NCBI GenBank assembly: GCA_013696275.1
Contig: JACCYW010000151.1
Coordinates: 1-7,844 of the forward strand
Length of the DNA: 7,844 bases
Direction: 5' to 3'
Source of the DNA: Chloroflexota bacterium
GTDB lineage: Bacteria > Chloroflexota > Limnocylindria > Limnocylindrales > CSP1-4
Shown one piece after another: positions 1-7,145 of this stretch. Each line of letters opens with the position of its first letter. Position 1 is the stretch's first letter. Below the pieces are notes generated by a model that was given only the letters and a program-made list of their open reading frames with translations, did not search any database and was not told where the DNA came from. The position numbers and the translations under genes were made by a program.

Positions 1-1485
1 CAGGTCGAGGACGGCAATGACCTGGACGCCATAGAAGCCGCCATCAGCGCTGCCCGCGACGACCCGCGACCGAGCCTCATCGCCGTACGCACTCACATAG
101 GGTTCGGAGCACCGACCAAGCAGGACACACAGAAGGCACACGGATCGCCGCTCGGTGAGGACGAGGTGCGAGCCACCAAGGAGGGCTACGGCTGGGATCC
201 TGACCGTGATTTCTTCATCCCTGACGGCGTCCTGGAGCACTTCCGAGCTGCGCTCCCGCGGGGTGACGAGATGGTCGCCGATTGGGAGGCACGGCTCGCG
301 GACTACCGTCGCGCCGAGCCCGACCTGGCCACGGAACTCGAACGGCGCATCGTCGGCCGGCTGCGCGAGGAATGGCACCAGGACCTGCCACGGTACGAGG
401 TCGGCGCCGACGACATCGCCACGCGCAACGCCTCGCAGGAGACCCTCCAGGCACTGGGCAGGAGCGTCCCCGAGCTGTTCGGTGGCGCGGCCGACCTTTC
501 CGAGAGCAACCTGACCGACATCAAGGGCGGCGGCGATGTGTCGGCCACCGAAGCGGGCCGCAACATCCGGTTCGGCGTCCGCGAGCACGCCATGGGTGGT
601 GCCGCCAACGGCATCGCCTATCACGGCGGGTTCACGCCGTACGTCGCGACCTTCCTGAACTTCAGCGATTACATGCGCGGCTCGGTCCGCTTGGCGGCGC
701 TGTCCAGGCTGCACGTCATCTACGTCTGGACGCACGACTCGGTCGGCCTGGGCGAGGATGGCCCGACCCACCAGCCTATCGAGCATTACGCATCGCTGCG
801 CGCGATGCCCAACCTCTGGTTCGTACGGCCGGGCGACGCCAATGAGGCTGTGGCCGCTTGGCGGCTGGCCATCCAGCGCACGGATGGACCGGTCGCCCTC
901 GCCTTCACGCGCCAGAAGCTGCCCATCCTGCCGGGCACGGGGGAACTTGCCGCTCGCGGCGTGTCGAGAGGGGGATACGTACTGGCTGAGGCGGTCGATG
1001 CCGATGGCTCCCCGACCGAGCCGGACCTGATGCTGCTGGCGACTGGATCCGAGCTCCACCTGGCGATGGCCGCGCGCGAGTCGCTGACCAGCGAGGGTAT
1101 CCGGACGCGGGTCGTTTCGATGCCCTGCTGGGAGCGCTTCGCAGCGCAGTCGCAGGAGTACCGCGACCACGTCCTGCCGCCTGTGTGCAGCCACCGACTG
1201 AGCATCGAAGCGGGCGTCTCGCAGGGCTGGGATCGCTGGGTGGGTCCCGAAGGGGCGATGCTGGCCATCGAGCGATTCGGAGCGTCGGCGCCATCGAAGG
1301 ACATCTTCACCGAGTTCGGCTTCACGGTCGAGCACATCGCCGATCTCGCCCGAGCGGTCTTGACCGGCCGGACCAGCGGGGTCGTCTCTCCCGAGGCCGA
1401 TCACGTCGCGCCGGCTGATCCGATCGGACAGGCCTCGGCACCGGGCGGCGAAGGTGTGCCCGGCGACGAGGGTGCTACCGACTGA
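1..1485 (+). CDS. tkt: Transketolase, C-terminal 494 codons (5' end outside window)
   Basis: Thiamine-diphosphate enzyme of the non-oxidative pentose phosphate pathway, moving two-carbon units between ketose and aldose phosphates in the cytoplasm. The frame is open from the first base, so the gene enters from the left. About 170-200 N-terminal residues, including the GDG diphosphate-binding motif, are missing. Numbering from the first visible codon: HGSPLG at 47-52 (substrate-binding His region), GGAADLSESN at 161-170, the pyrimidine-domain signature GVREHAM at 192-198 with the catalytic Glu at 195, GEDGPTHQP at 251-259 with the conserved His at 257, FTRQKLP at 302-308 (phosphate-binding Arg), and EAGVSQGW at 403-410. 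These are all hallmarks of transketolase rather than DXP synthase. After about residue 459 there is a roughly 35-residue Gly/Pro/Ala/Asp/Glu-rich tail that looks disordered. pgi begins 7 bases after the stop, indicating one operon. Identity is near certain; substrate details are assumed from the family. Confidence 0.97.
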   Translation, partial: QVEDGNDLDAIEAAISAARDDPRPSLIAVRTHIGFGAPTKQDTQKAHGSPLGEDEVRATKEGYGWDPDRDFFIPDGVLEHFRAALPRGDEMVADWEARLADYRRAEPDLATELERRIVGRLREEWHQDLPRYEVGADDIATRNASQETLQALGRSVPELFGGAADLSESNLTDIKGGGDVSATEAGRNIRFGVREHAMGGAANGIAYHGGFTPYVATFLNFSDYMRGSVRLAALSRLHVIYVWTHDSVGLGEDGPTHQPIEHYASLRAMPNLWFVRPGDANEAVAAWRLAIQRTDGPVALAFTRQKLPILPGTGELAARGVSRGGYVLAEAVDADGSPTEPDLMLLATGSELHLAMAARESLTSEGIRTRVVSMPCWERFAAQSQEYRDHVLPPVCSHRLSIEAGVSQGWDRWVGPEGAMLAIERFGASAPSKDIFTEFGFTVEHIADLARAVLTGRTSGVVSPEADHVAPADPIGQASAPGGEGVPGDEGATD

Positions 1486-1496
1486 TGGCCTCATGA
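1485..1496 (+). other. Stop/start chain at the tkt-pgi junction
   Basis: The tkt stop TGA (1483-1485) shares its last A with an ATG at 1485-1487. That ATG opens a three-codon frame (Met-Ala-Ser) ending in TGA at 1494-1496, and this second stop overlaps the pgi ATG (1493-1495) as ATGA. The junction therefore reads TGATGGCCTCATGA. It could let terminating ribosomes reinitiate in steps onto pgi, which has no strong Shine-Dalgarno of its own. The codons are plainly visible; any function is speculative and chance is quite possible. Confidence 0.3.
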
Positions 1497-3268
1497 CCGA
1501 CGCCCTGTCGCCTGCGCGCTCTCGGGAAACGGAGTCCGGGGGCGTGGTCCTGCGTCTGCCCGGCCCGTTGCGGGAGCAGCTGGATCAGGCCATCGGGCGG
1601 GCCGTGGAAGAGCGCTGGGCAGCACGGCTGTGGGATCGCGACACGACCCTGTGGACCAGCGACCCGCAGGTCGCGCGGCGCATCGAGGGGCGGCTGGGCT
1701 GGCTCGATGCGCCCTCCACATTCGCCGAGCGGGCGACCGAGTTGGAGGCATTCGCGGAAGCGGTCCGGGCGGCCGGCTTCACGCGCGCATTGGTCTGTGG
1801 CATGGGCGGCAGCTCACTGGCGCCGGAGGTCCTGGCCCGATCGTTCCCCCGTTCTGAGCATGGACTCGGGCTCGATATCCTCGATTCGACCGATCCCGAG
1901 GCCGTCCGCGCCGCCACCGAGCGATCGGATCCGGCCACCACGCTGTACCTGATCGCCACCAAGTCGGGCACCACGACCGAGACGCTGGCCTTTCTGGCTC
2001 ATCTCTGGGAGCTCCAGGACGAGCTACATGGAAGCATCCCGGACAGCGTTCCCGGCGACCACTTCATCGCCATCACCGATGCCGGCCGGCCGCTCGAAGC
2101 GATCCCTCACAGCGATGCCTTCCGCTCCGTCTTCCTCAATCCGGCCGATGTGGGTGGCCGTTACAGCGCGCTCACCTACGTCGGCTTGGTGCCTGCCGCC
2201 CTGCTCGGACTCGACATGGCGGGCCTGCTGGGCGACGCCCAGCAGATGGCCCAACGCTGTCGCGCCCTGGACGCTTCCAATCCGGCCCTCGCGCTGGGTG
2301 CATCACTGGCCGCTCTGGCGCGCAGCGGTCGCGACAAGCTGACCTTGGTGATCGAGCCTGAGCTGGCCGCCCTGGGATCGTGGCTTGAGCAGCTCATAGC
2401 GGAAAGCACCGGCAAGCACGGCACCGGCATCGTGCCCGTCGCCGATGAGAGCCTGGGCCCACCATCCGCGTATGGCCAGGATCGGGTCTTCGTGCGCCTC
2501 GGCCGGCGCTCCGTCAGCGACTGGCTGGCGACCACTGACGATGCGCTCGACGCCCTGGTCGATGCCGGGCACCCGGTCATCGAGCTCGCCCTGGAGGGCG
2601 GGGAGTGGCTGGGAGGCGAGTTCTTCCGCTGGGAATTCGCGACCGCGCTGGCGGGAGCCGGACTGGGTATCGATCCCTTCGACGAGCCCAACGTGACCGA
2701 GTCGAAGGACAACACACGCCGCGTGCTGGACCGCTATCACGAGGCAGGCGACGTCTTCCCGGAGGAGCCGGTACTGGCCGAGAGCGGTCACCTTCGCTTC
2801 GTCGGGGACGCCGCCCTCCGGCTGACCGACCGGCAGGACGACCTGGTCGCCGAGCTGCGGCGCCACCTGGCACGCATCCCCACCAGCGGCTATCTCAGCC
2901 TGCATGCCTATCTGGCCCCAACGCCAGCGCGAGATGAAGCGCTTGCCCACATCCAGCACTCGCTGCGCGACGCGACCGGCCGTGCCGTGACCCGTGGCTA
3001 TGGCCCCCGGTTCCTGCACTCCACAGGCCAGCTGCACAAGGGCGGCACACCCTCGGGTGCCTTCATCCAACTGGTCGCTGGCCATCCAGCCGACCTGCCC
3101 ATCCCGGGTCGGGATGAGACCTTCGGCGCACTCATCGACGCTCAGGCGCGCGGCGACCTGGCATCGTTGGAGGCTCATGATCTGCCCGCTCTGTGCATAA
3201 GCTTGGGCGACGAGCCGGACGTGGCTCTGGCCGAGTTCCAGACCGTCCTGGAACAGGCCCTGGGCTGA
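1493..3268 (+). CDS. pgi: Glucose-6-phosphate isomerase, TAL-PGI type without the transaldolase domain
   Basis: Interconverts glucose-6-phosphate and fructose-6-phosphate, returning transketolase products to the oxidative branch. With the ATG at 1493 it is 591 residues. Motifs in order: GMGGSSLAPEV at 103-113 and ATKSGTTTET at 155-164 (the two sugar-phosphate-binding loops), GGRYSALTYVGL at 221-232 (catalytic Arg 223), ESTGKHGTG at 304-312 (catalytic Glu 304), and EPNVTESK at 398-405, matching the QPxVExxK motif with Lys 405. About 185 residues follow, including GPRFLHSTGQLHKGG at 504-518, which ordinary PGIs lack and which I associate with the C-terminal part of bifunctional transaldolase-PGI proteins. 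No transaldolase domain precedes it, because the upstream DNA is tkt. No good Shine-Dalgarno precedes 1493; a GTG at 1454 would add 13 residues inside the tkt tail and is less likely. Isomerase activity is a confident family call; mannose-phosphate side activity cannot be excluded. Confidence 0.92.
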   Translation: MTDALSPARSRETESGGVVLRLPGPLREQLDQAIGRAVEERWAARLWDRDTTLWTSDPQVARRIEGRLGWLDAPSTFAERATELEAFAEAVRAAGFTRALVCGMGGSSLAPEVLARSFPRSEHGLGLDILDSTDPEAVRAATERSDPATTLYLIATKSGTTTETLAFLAHLWELQDELHGSIPDSVPGDHFIAITDAGRPLEAIPHSDAFRSVFLNPADVGGRYSALTYVGLVPAALLGLDMAGLLGDAQQMAQRCRALDASNPALALGASLAALARSGRDKLTLVIEPELAALGSWLEQLIAESTGKHGTGIVPVADESLGPPSAYGQDRVFVRLGRRSVSDWLATTDDALDALVDAGHPVIELALEGGEWLGGEFFRWEFATALAGAGLGIDPFDEPNVTESKDNTRRVLDRYHEAGDVFPEEPVLAESGHLRFVGDAALRLTDRQDDLVAELRRHLARIPTSGYLSLHAYLAPTPARDEALAHIQHSLRDATGRAVTRGYGPRFLHSTGQLHKGGTPSGAFIQLVAGHPADLPIPGRDETFGALIDAQARGDLASLEAHDLPALCISLGDEPDVALAEFQTVLEQALG

Positions 3269-3300
3269 GCGACCCACAGGACCAGCCGACAAACCGACGC

Positions 3301-3306
3301 GGAGGA
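3301..3306 (+). promoter_or_regulatory. Strong Shine-Dalgarno sequence of gnd
   Basis: GGAGGA lies 8 bases before the GTG at 3315, an ideal match and spacing for 16S rRNA pairing. It decides the GTG start of gnd. It sits in the 46-base gap after pgi (3269-3314), the longest non-coding stretch in the window. I see no convincing promoter or terminator hairpin in that gap. Confidence 0.85.
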
Positions 3307-3314
3307 ACCTAGCC

Positions 3315-4241
3315 GTGGACCTGGCCATCGTGGGATTGGGGCGCATGGGCGGCAACATGGCGCGGCGCCTGCATCGTGCCGGACACCGCGTCGTCGCCTA
3401 CAACCGTTCGCGCGACAAGACGGACGAGCTGGTCGGCGAGGGGCTCGCGGCGGGTTTCGCGCCCGACGAGGTGGTCGGGATGCTGCCCTCGCCACGCATC
3501 GTCTGGCTGATGGTGCCGGCCGGTGATGCCACCGAGGCAACCCTCATCGAGTTCGCGGCGTTGCTGGGCGCCGGAGACACCATCGTCGACGGCGGTAACG
3601 CCAACTTCCACGATTCCAAGCGTAGACACGCCATGCTCGCCGAGCGTGGCATCCGCTTCGTGGACGCCGGCATCTCCGGTGGCGTGTGGGGCCTGACCAA
3701 CGGCTACGGCACCATGGTCGGTGGCGATCGCGACGCGGTCGAGCCGCTCGAGCCCATCTTCCGGGCCCTCGCGCCAGAGGGTGGCTACGTCCACTGCGGG
3801 CCACCGGGCAGCGGCCACTACACCAAGATGGTCCACAACGGCATCGAGTACGGGCTCATGCAGGCGTATGCGGAGGGCTTCGAGATCCTCCACGCCTCGG
3901 AGTATCCGCTCGATCTGGCGGCCATCGCTTCGGCCTGGAACTACGGCACGGTCATCCGATCGTGGCTCCTGGAACTGGCTGGCCTTGCCTTCGAGCAGCA
4001 CGGCGAAGGGCTGGAGGATCTGCGCGGCTGGGTGGCCGACTCGGGCGAGGGTCGCTGGACGGTCCAGGAGGCGATCGACCTGGACGTGCCCGCGCCGATC
4101 ATCACGCTCTCGTTACTGGCTCGCTTCAGGAGCCGTCAGGAGGAGAGTTATGGAGCGCGCGTCCTGGCTGCCCTGCGCGAACAGTTCGGTGGGCACGCTG
4201 TGATGGCCGCCACCGCCGAACACCCGGCGAGTCCTGAATAG
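3315..4241 (+). CDS. gnd: 6-phosphogluconate dehydrogenase (decarboxylating), short form
   Basis: Oxidises and decarboxylates 6-phosphogluconate to ribulose-5-phosphate with reduction of NAD(P). The GTG start is fixed by the ideal Shine-Dalgarno and by the Rossmann motif GLGRMG beginning at residue 7. At 308 residues it belongs to the short class (about 300), not the 470-residue class of Escherichia coli. The second beta strand ends in YNRSRDK (29-35). Asn-Arg-Ser is the pattern that holds the 2'-phosphate of NADP in long-form enzymes, whereas NAD-specific ones usually carry Asp there, so NADP preference is inferred. VDGGNANFHDSKRR (91-104) and DAGISGGVWG (117-126) form the substrate-binding region. 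GSGHYTKMVHNGIEYGLMQ (165-183) carries the expected catalytic Lys 171, Asn 175 and Glu 178. The remaining helical domain is compact, lacking the duplicated helical part and C-terminal tail of the long form. zwf starts one base after the TAG stop. Family call is firm; cofactor is inferred. Confidence 0.95.
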   Translation: MDLAIVGLGRMGGNMARRLHRAGHRVVAYNRSRDKTDELVGEGLAAGFAPDEVVGMLPSPRIVWLMVPAGDATEATLIEFAALLGAGDTIVDGGNANFHDSKRRHAMLAERGIRFVDAGISGGVWGLTNGYGTMVGGDRDAVEPLEPIFRALAPEGGYVHCGPPGSGHYTKMVHNGIEYGLMQAYAEGFEILHASEYPLDLAAIASAWNYGTVIRSWLLELAGLAFEQHGEGLEDLRGWVADSGEGRWTVQEAIDLDVPAPIITLSLLARFRSRQEESYGARVLAALREQFGGHAVMAATAEHPASPE

Positions 4242-4242
4242 G

Positions 4243-5955
4243 GTGGCCACCCGGACGGGCCGACCGGCGCGGTCCAAGAGTGCGCCCGGCACCACCAAGG
4301 CGGCCACCCGGACGACGCGGGCGCGAGACTCGCTGCACGTCTTCCGGGCCGAAGCACCGGAGTCTTCAGCCAACCCATTGCGCGCCGGGACGCGGCTGGA
4401 ACGGATACCCGAGCCGTGCATCCTGGTCATCTTCGGTGCCACCGGCGACCTCGCCCAGCGCAAGATCCTGCCCGCCGCCTACAACCTGAGTCGAGCCGGG
4501 TTGCTGCCGCCCGGTTCGGCGGTGCTCGGCTTCTCCCGGCGACCGCTGAGCGACGAGGCCTACCGCGACATGGCCCGCAAGGCCATCGATGAGCACTCCC
4601 GGAGCAAGCTCGAGGAAGGCATCTGGGATGACTTCGTCCAGGGCATCCACTACCTGCAGGGAGAGTTCGGCGAGGCAGCCGACTTTCGCGAGCTGGAGGA
4701 GGAACTGGAGCGGATAGACGCTGAGCGAGGCACGCTGGGCAACCGGCTTTACTACCTGGCCACGCCGCCGTCGGCATATGCCGACATCGTGTCGAACCTG
4801 GGGCGGGTCGGGCTCGACCGCCAGCGTCAGGGCTGGGCGCGCATCGTCATCGAGAAACCGTTCGGGCACGACCTCGCGTCGGCCGGCCAGTTGAACGACA
4901 CCGTGATGCGCGTCTTCGACGAGTCGCAGGTCTACCGGATCGACCACTACCTGGGCAAGGAGACGGTCCGCAACCTGATGGTCTTCCGCTTCGGCAACGG
5001 CATCTTCGAGCCGCTGTGGAACCGTCGCTACGTCGATCACGTGCAGATAACCGTGGGCGAGGACCTGGGCGTGGAGGGCCGCGGCGAGTTCTACGAGCAG
5101 GCTGGGGCGAGCCGCGACATCCTCCAGAACCACATGCTGCAGTTGCTCAGCCTGGTCGCGATGGAGCCACCCATCGCCTTCGAGGCGGATGCGCTGCGCG
5201 ACGAGAAGGTGCGCGTCCTGCGGGCCATCGATCCGGCCTGGACAGAGGCGCGCGTGCGAGGCCAGGTGGTGCGCGCCCAGTACGCGCCGGGCTGGTCGGC
5301 CGACCACAAGGTGCCCGGCTACCGACAGGAGCCGGAGGTCGACCCGAACTCGAACGTGGAGACCTTCGTGGCCCTCAAGCTGGAGGTGCAAAACTGGCGC
5401 TGGGCGGACGTCCCGTTCTACCTGCGAACCGGCAAGCGCTTGCCCAAACGCGCCACGGAGATCGCCATCCAGTTCAAGCAGCCGCCGCTGATGCTCTTCC
5501 GCGACTCGACCACCGACCCCGAGCCCAACCTGATGGCCATGCGCATCCAGCCGGACGAGGGCATCCTGCTGCGCTTCGCGGCCAAGGTGCCCGAACTGGG
5601 CCTGGACGTGCGCAGCGTGAACATGGATTTCACCTACGGCACCTCCTTCATGAAGGATGCGCCGGAGGCTTACGAGACGCTCATCCTGGACGCCATGCTG
5701 GGCGATGCCTCGCTCTTCACCCGAGCCGATGAGGTGGAGGCGGCGTGGGGAATCATCTCGCCGGTCATCGATCAATGGCACGACTGGGATGAGAAGGCCG
5801 CCTCCAGCGCTGCCGGATCGGATGACGGCGATCAAGAAGGCACCCTCGGCAGCGTCGGCGATCCCGGATTGTGCTTCTACGACGCGGGCACTTGGGGACC
5901 GGATAGCGCCGACAAACTTATCGAACACGACGGTCGGCGCTGGCGCCGGCTGTGA
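4243..5955 (+). CDS. zwf: Glucose-6-phosphate 1-dehydrogenase
   Basis: First and committing step of the oxidative pentose phosphate pathway: glucose-6-phosphate plus NADP gives 6-phosphogluconolactone and NADPH. It is 570 residues, against about 490-515 for most bacterial homologues. The nucleotide-binding motif GATGDLAQRK is at 65-74, EKPFGHD at 204-210, and the active-site signature RIDHYLGKE at 232-240 with Asp 234, His 235 and Lys 239. The catalytic-base His 297 lies in QNHMLQ, and RTGK at 395-398 supplies a further substrate-binding Lys. The GTG at 4243 is the first possible start after an in-frame stop at 4201. No good Shine-Dalgarno precedes it, and it lies one base after the gnd stop, suggesting coupling. 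Residues 1-43 form a basic, Ala/Thr/Arg-rich extension with an ATRT repeat. The conserved NPLR at 44-47 means translation must begin upstream of the only nearby TTG (4378). Only two cysteines are visible (59 and 544). The adjacent opcA implies that activity depends on OpcA. Confidence 0.97.
   Translation: MATRTGRPARSKSAPGTTKAATRTTRARDSLHVFRAEAPESSANPLRAGTRLERIPEPCILVIFGATGDLAQRKILPAAYNLSRAGLLPPGSAVLGFSRRPLSDEAYRDMARKAIDEHSRSKLEEGIWDDFVQGIHYLQGEFGEAADFRELEEELERIDAERGTLGNRLYYLATPPSAYADIVSNLGRVGLDRQRQGWARIVIEKPFGHDLASAGQLNDTVMRVFDESQVYRIDHYLGKETVRNLMVFRFGNGIFEPLWNRRYVDHVQITVGEDLGVEGRGEFYEQAGASRDILQNHMLQLLSLVAMEPPIAFEADALRDEKVRVLRAIDPAWTEARVRGQVVRAQYAPGWSADHKVPGYRQEPEVDPNSNVETFVALKLEVQNWRWADVPFYLRTGKRLPKRATEIAIQFKQPPLMLFRDSTTDPEPNLMAMRIQPDEGILLRFAAKVPELGLDVRSVNMDFTYGTSFMKDAPEAYETLILDAMLGDASLFTRADEVEAAWGIISPVIDQWHDWDEKAASSAAGSDDGDQEGTLGSVGDPGLCFYDAGTWGPDSADKLIEHDGRRWRRL
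4245..4257 (+). repeat. 13-base direct repeat, copy 1, start of zwf
   Basis: GGCCACCCGGACG occurs here and again at 4302-4314, 57 bases (19 codons) apart and in the same frame, so both copies encode Ala-Thr-Arg-Thr in the N-terminal extension of Zwf. It may reflect a small internal duplication or simple composition bias. Confidence 0.6.
4302..4314 (+). repeat. 13-base direct repeat, copy 2, start of zwf
   Basis: Exact second copy of the repeat at 4245-4257, in phase with it. The residues between the copies are also rich in Thr, Lys, Arg and Ala, which favours a low-complexity basic segment over a folded domain. Confidence 0.6.
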
Positions 5956-7145
5956 CGGTCCAGGTCGCGGCACCAGGCGGCGGCGTCACGGAACAGGGCA
6001 CCACGCGCTGGCAGGCCCGGGCCAAGACCATCAGCGAGACGGTCACCCAGCTATCTCGCATCTGGCACGCTGCGGCGGAGGGGGCGGCGAGCGCCGAGCC
6101 GGGCGGAGATGTCAAGGTGCGCATGCGGACGAGCGTCTTGACGCTGGTGGTGGTGGCGCAGCAGCCGGAGGTCGCTGAGCGAGCGCTGGCCATCGTCGGC
6201 GCCCTCGCCTCGCGCCATCCGTCGCGCGCCATCATCGTCAGCCCGGGCGATCCGGACGGCCCGACCACCTTCGACGCGCGCATCTCGGCGGCATGCCAGC
6301 TGGCCGCCACCAGCGGTGCCGAGATCTGCACGGAAGAGATCCTGGTCCGGACAGGCGGGGAGCTTTCGCAGCATCTCTCGACCGTCATCGCGCCCTTGCT
6401 GATACATGATCTGCCGGTCGTGCTGTGGTGGCCCGACGAGCCACCCTTCGCCAGCCGTCGGTTCGAGGATCTGGCCGACATGTGCGACGGCCTGCTGGTC
6501 GACTCGGGCGACTTTCGGGGCGACGGCCGCCGCGGCCTGGCCGGCATGGCCGCGGTGGTGGCGACCGGCCGTTCCGTGCACGACATGGGCTGGGCGCGAC
6601 TCTCGCTGTGGCGGGAGCTGCTGGCCGGCCTGTTCGACCATCCGCTGCTCATCGATGTCCTGCCCGGCGTGCGCAGCCTGCGCGTCGATATCGCTCGGCC
6701 GTCCGCCAGCCTGCGCATCTCCAAGGCGGCCTGCTTCAGTGGCTGGCTGGCGGCGATGCTCGGCTGGGAGGTCGCCACACCCTTGGTCGCGAGCCAGAGC
6801 GGTGATCGGTTGAGCGGTGCCTTCAAGATCGGCAAGCGCCAGATCCCGGTCGAGTTCCGGGCCATCGTGGCGGGCCACTCCTCGGTCCCTCACAGCCCCG
6901 GTTCGCTGGTCCGGGTGGAGATGGAGCTCGCGCGCGGGCGAGCCACCACTCGCGCGCGGGTGACACGCCAGGCCGATCATCTGCTGGCCACGGCCGATTG
7001 GAACGGCGCTCAGGTCGCGCGCCGAGCGGGTCAACTGGAGCGCTTCGACGAGATGCCTTTCCTGGCCGAGGCGTTGGACAGGACGTCTCTTGACCGCATC
7101 TTCGAGCGTGCACTCGGGCCGGCCGTAGAGCTTTCCGGCCGATGA
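5952..7145 (+). CDS. opcA: Glucose-6-phosphate dehydrogenase assembly protein OpcA
   Basis: Non-catalytic partner of Zwf. In cyanobacteria OpcA promotes assembly and activation of G6PD, and in Actinobacteria it is encoded beside zwf. The 397-residue product shows the family pattern: MRTSVLTLVVVA at 58-69, ASRHPSRAIIV at 86-96, ISAACQL at 111-117 followed by EICTEEI at 124-130, the hallmark DLPVVLWWPDEPP at 153-165, LLVDSGDF at 181-188, and DMGWARLSLWRELLAGLFD at 211-229. The C-terminal third (from about 250) has the looser beta-rich region of the family. No signal peptide or membrane segment is evident, so it should be cytoplasmic. The GTG start overlaps the zwf stop as GTGA and there is no clear Shine-Dalgarno, pointing to translational coupling and balanced production with Zwf. 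The first 18 or so residues before TRWQARAKTI are Gly/Val-rich and less characteristic. Family assignment is strong; the biochemical role in this organism is inferred. Confidence 0.94.
   Translation: MTVQVAAPGGGVTEQGTTRWQARAKTISETVTQLSRIWHAAAEGAASAEPGGDVKVRMRTSVLTLVVVAQQPEVAERALAIVGALASRHPSRAIIVSPGDPDGPTTFDARISAACQLAATSGAEICTEEILVRTGGELSQHLSTVIAPLLIHDLPVVLWWPDEPPFASRRFEDLADMCDGLLVDSGDFRGDGRRGLAGMAAVVATGRSVHDMGWARLSLWRELLAGLFDHPLLIDVLPGVRSLRVDIARPSASLRISKAACFSGWLAAMLGWEVATPLVASQSGDRLSGAFKIGKRQIPVEFRAIVAGHSSVPHSPGSLVRVEMELARGRATTRARVTRQADHLLATADWNGAQVARRAGQLERFDEMPFLAEALDRTSLDRIFERALGPAVELSGR

Noticed and set aside
1454..1492. Alternative GTG start of pgi at 1454
   Set aside because: It would add 13 residues that overlap the tkt coding end and has no clear Shine-Dalgarno. 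The ATG at 1493 fits the junction better, although the start is not proven.
3269..3314. Possible terminator or promoter between pgi and gnd
   Set aside because: The 46 bases contain no GC hairpin with a T run and no convincing -35/-10 pair; apart from the Shine-Dalgarno nothing is supported.
2303..3358. A 351-codon minus-strand frame opposite pgi and the start of gnd
   Set aside because: It spans two well-supported plus-strand genes and the gnd Shine-Dalgarno, and its translation shows no family motif; a composition effect.
4366..5973. A 535-codon open frame on the minus strand covering nearly all of zwf
   Set aside because: Long antisense frames are expected opposite GC-rich genes with G/C-ending codons. 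The translation shows no recognisable domain, and the plus strand carries every G6PD motif.
6051..7034. Minus-strand frames of more than 300 codons opposite opcA (also 5918-6865)
   Set aside because: Two overlapping antisense frames in different phases cannot both be real, and neither shows a recognisable domain, while opcA is clear on the plus strand.
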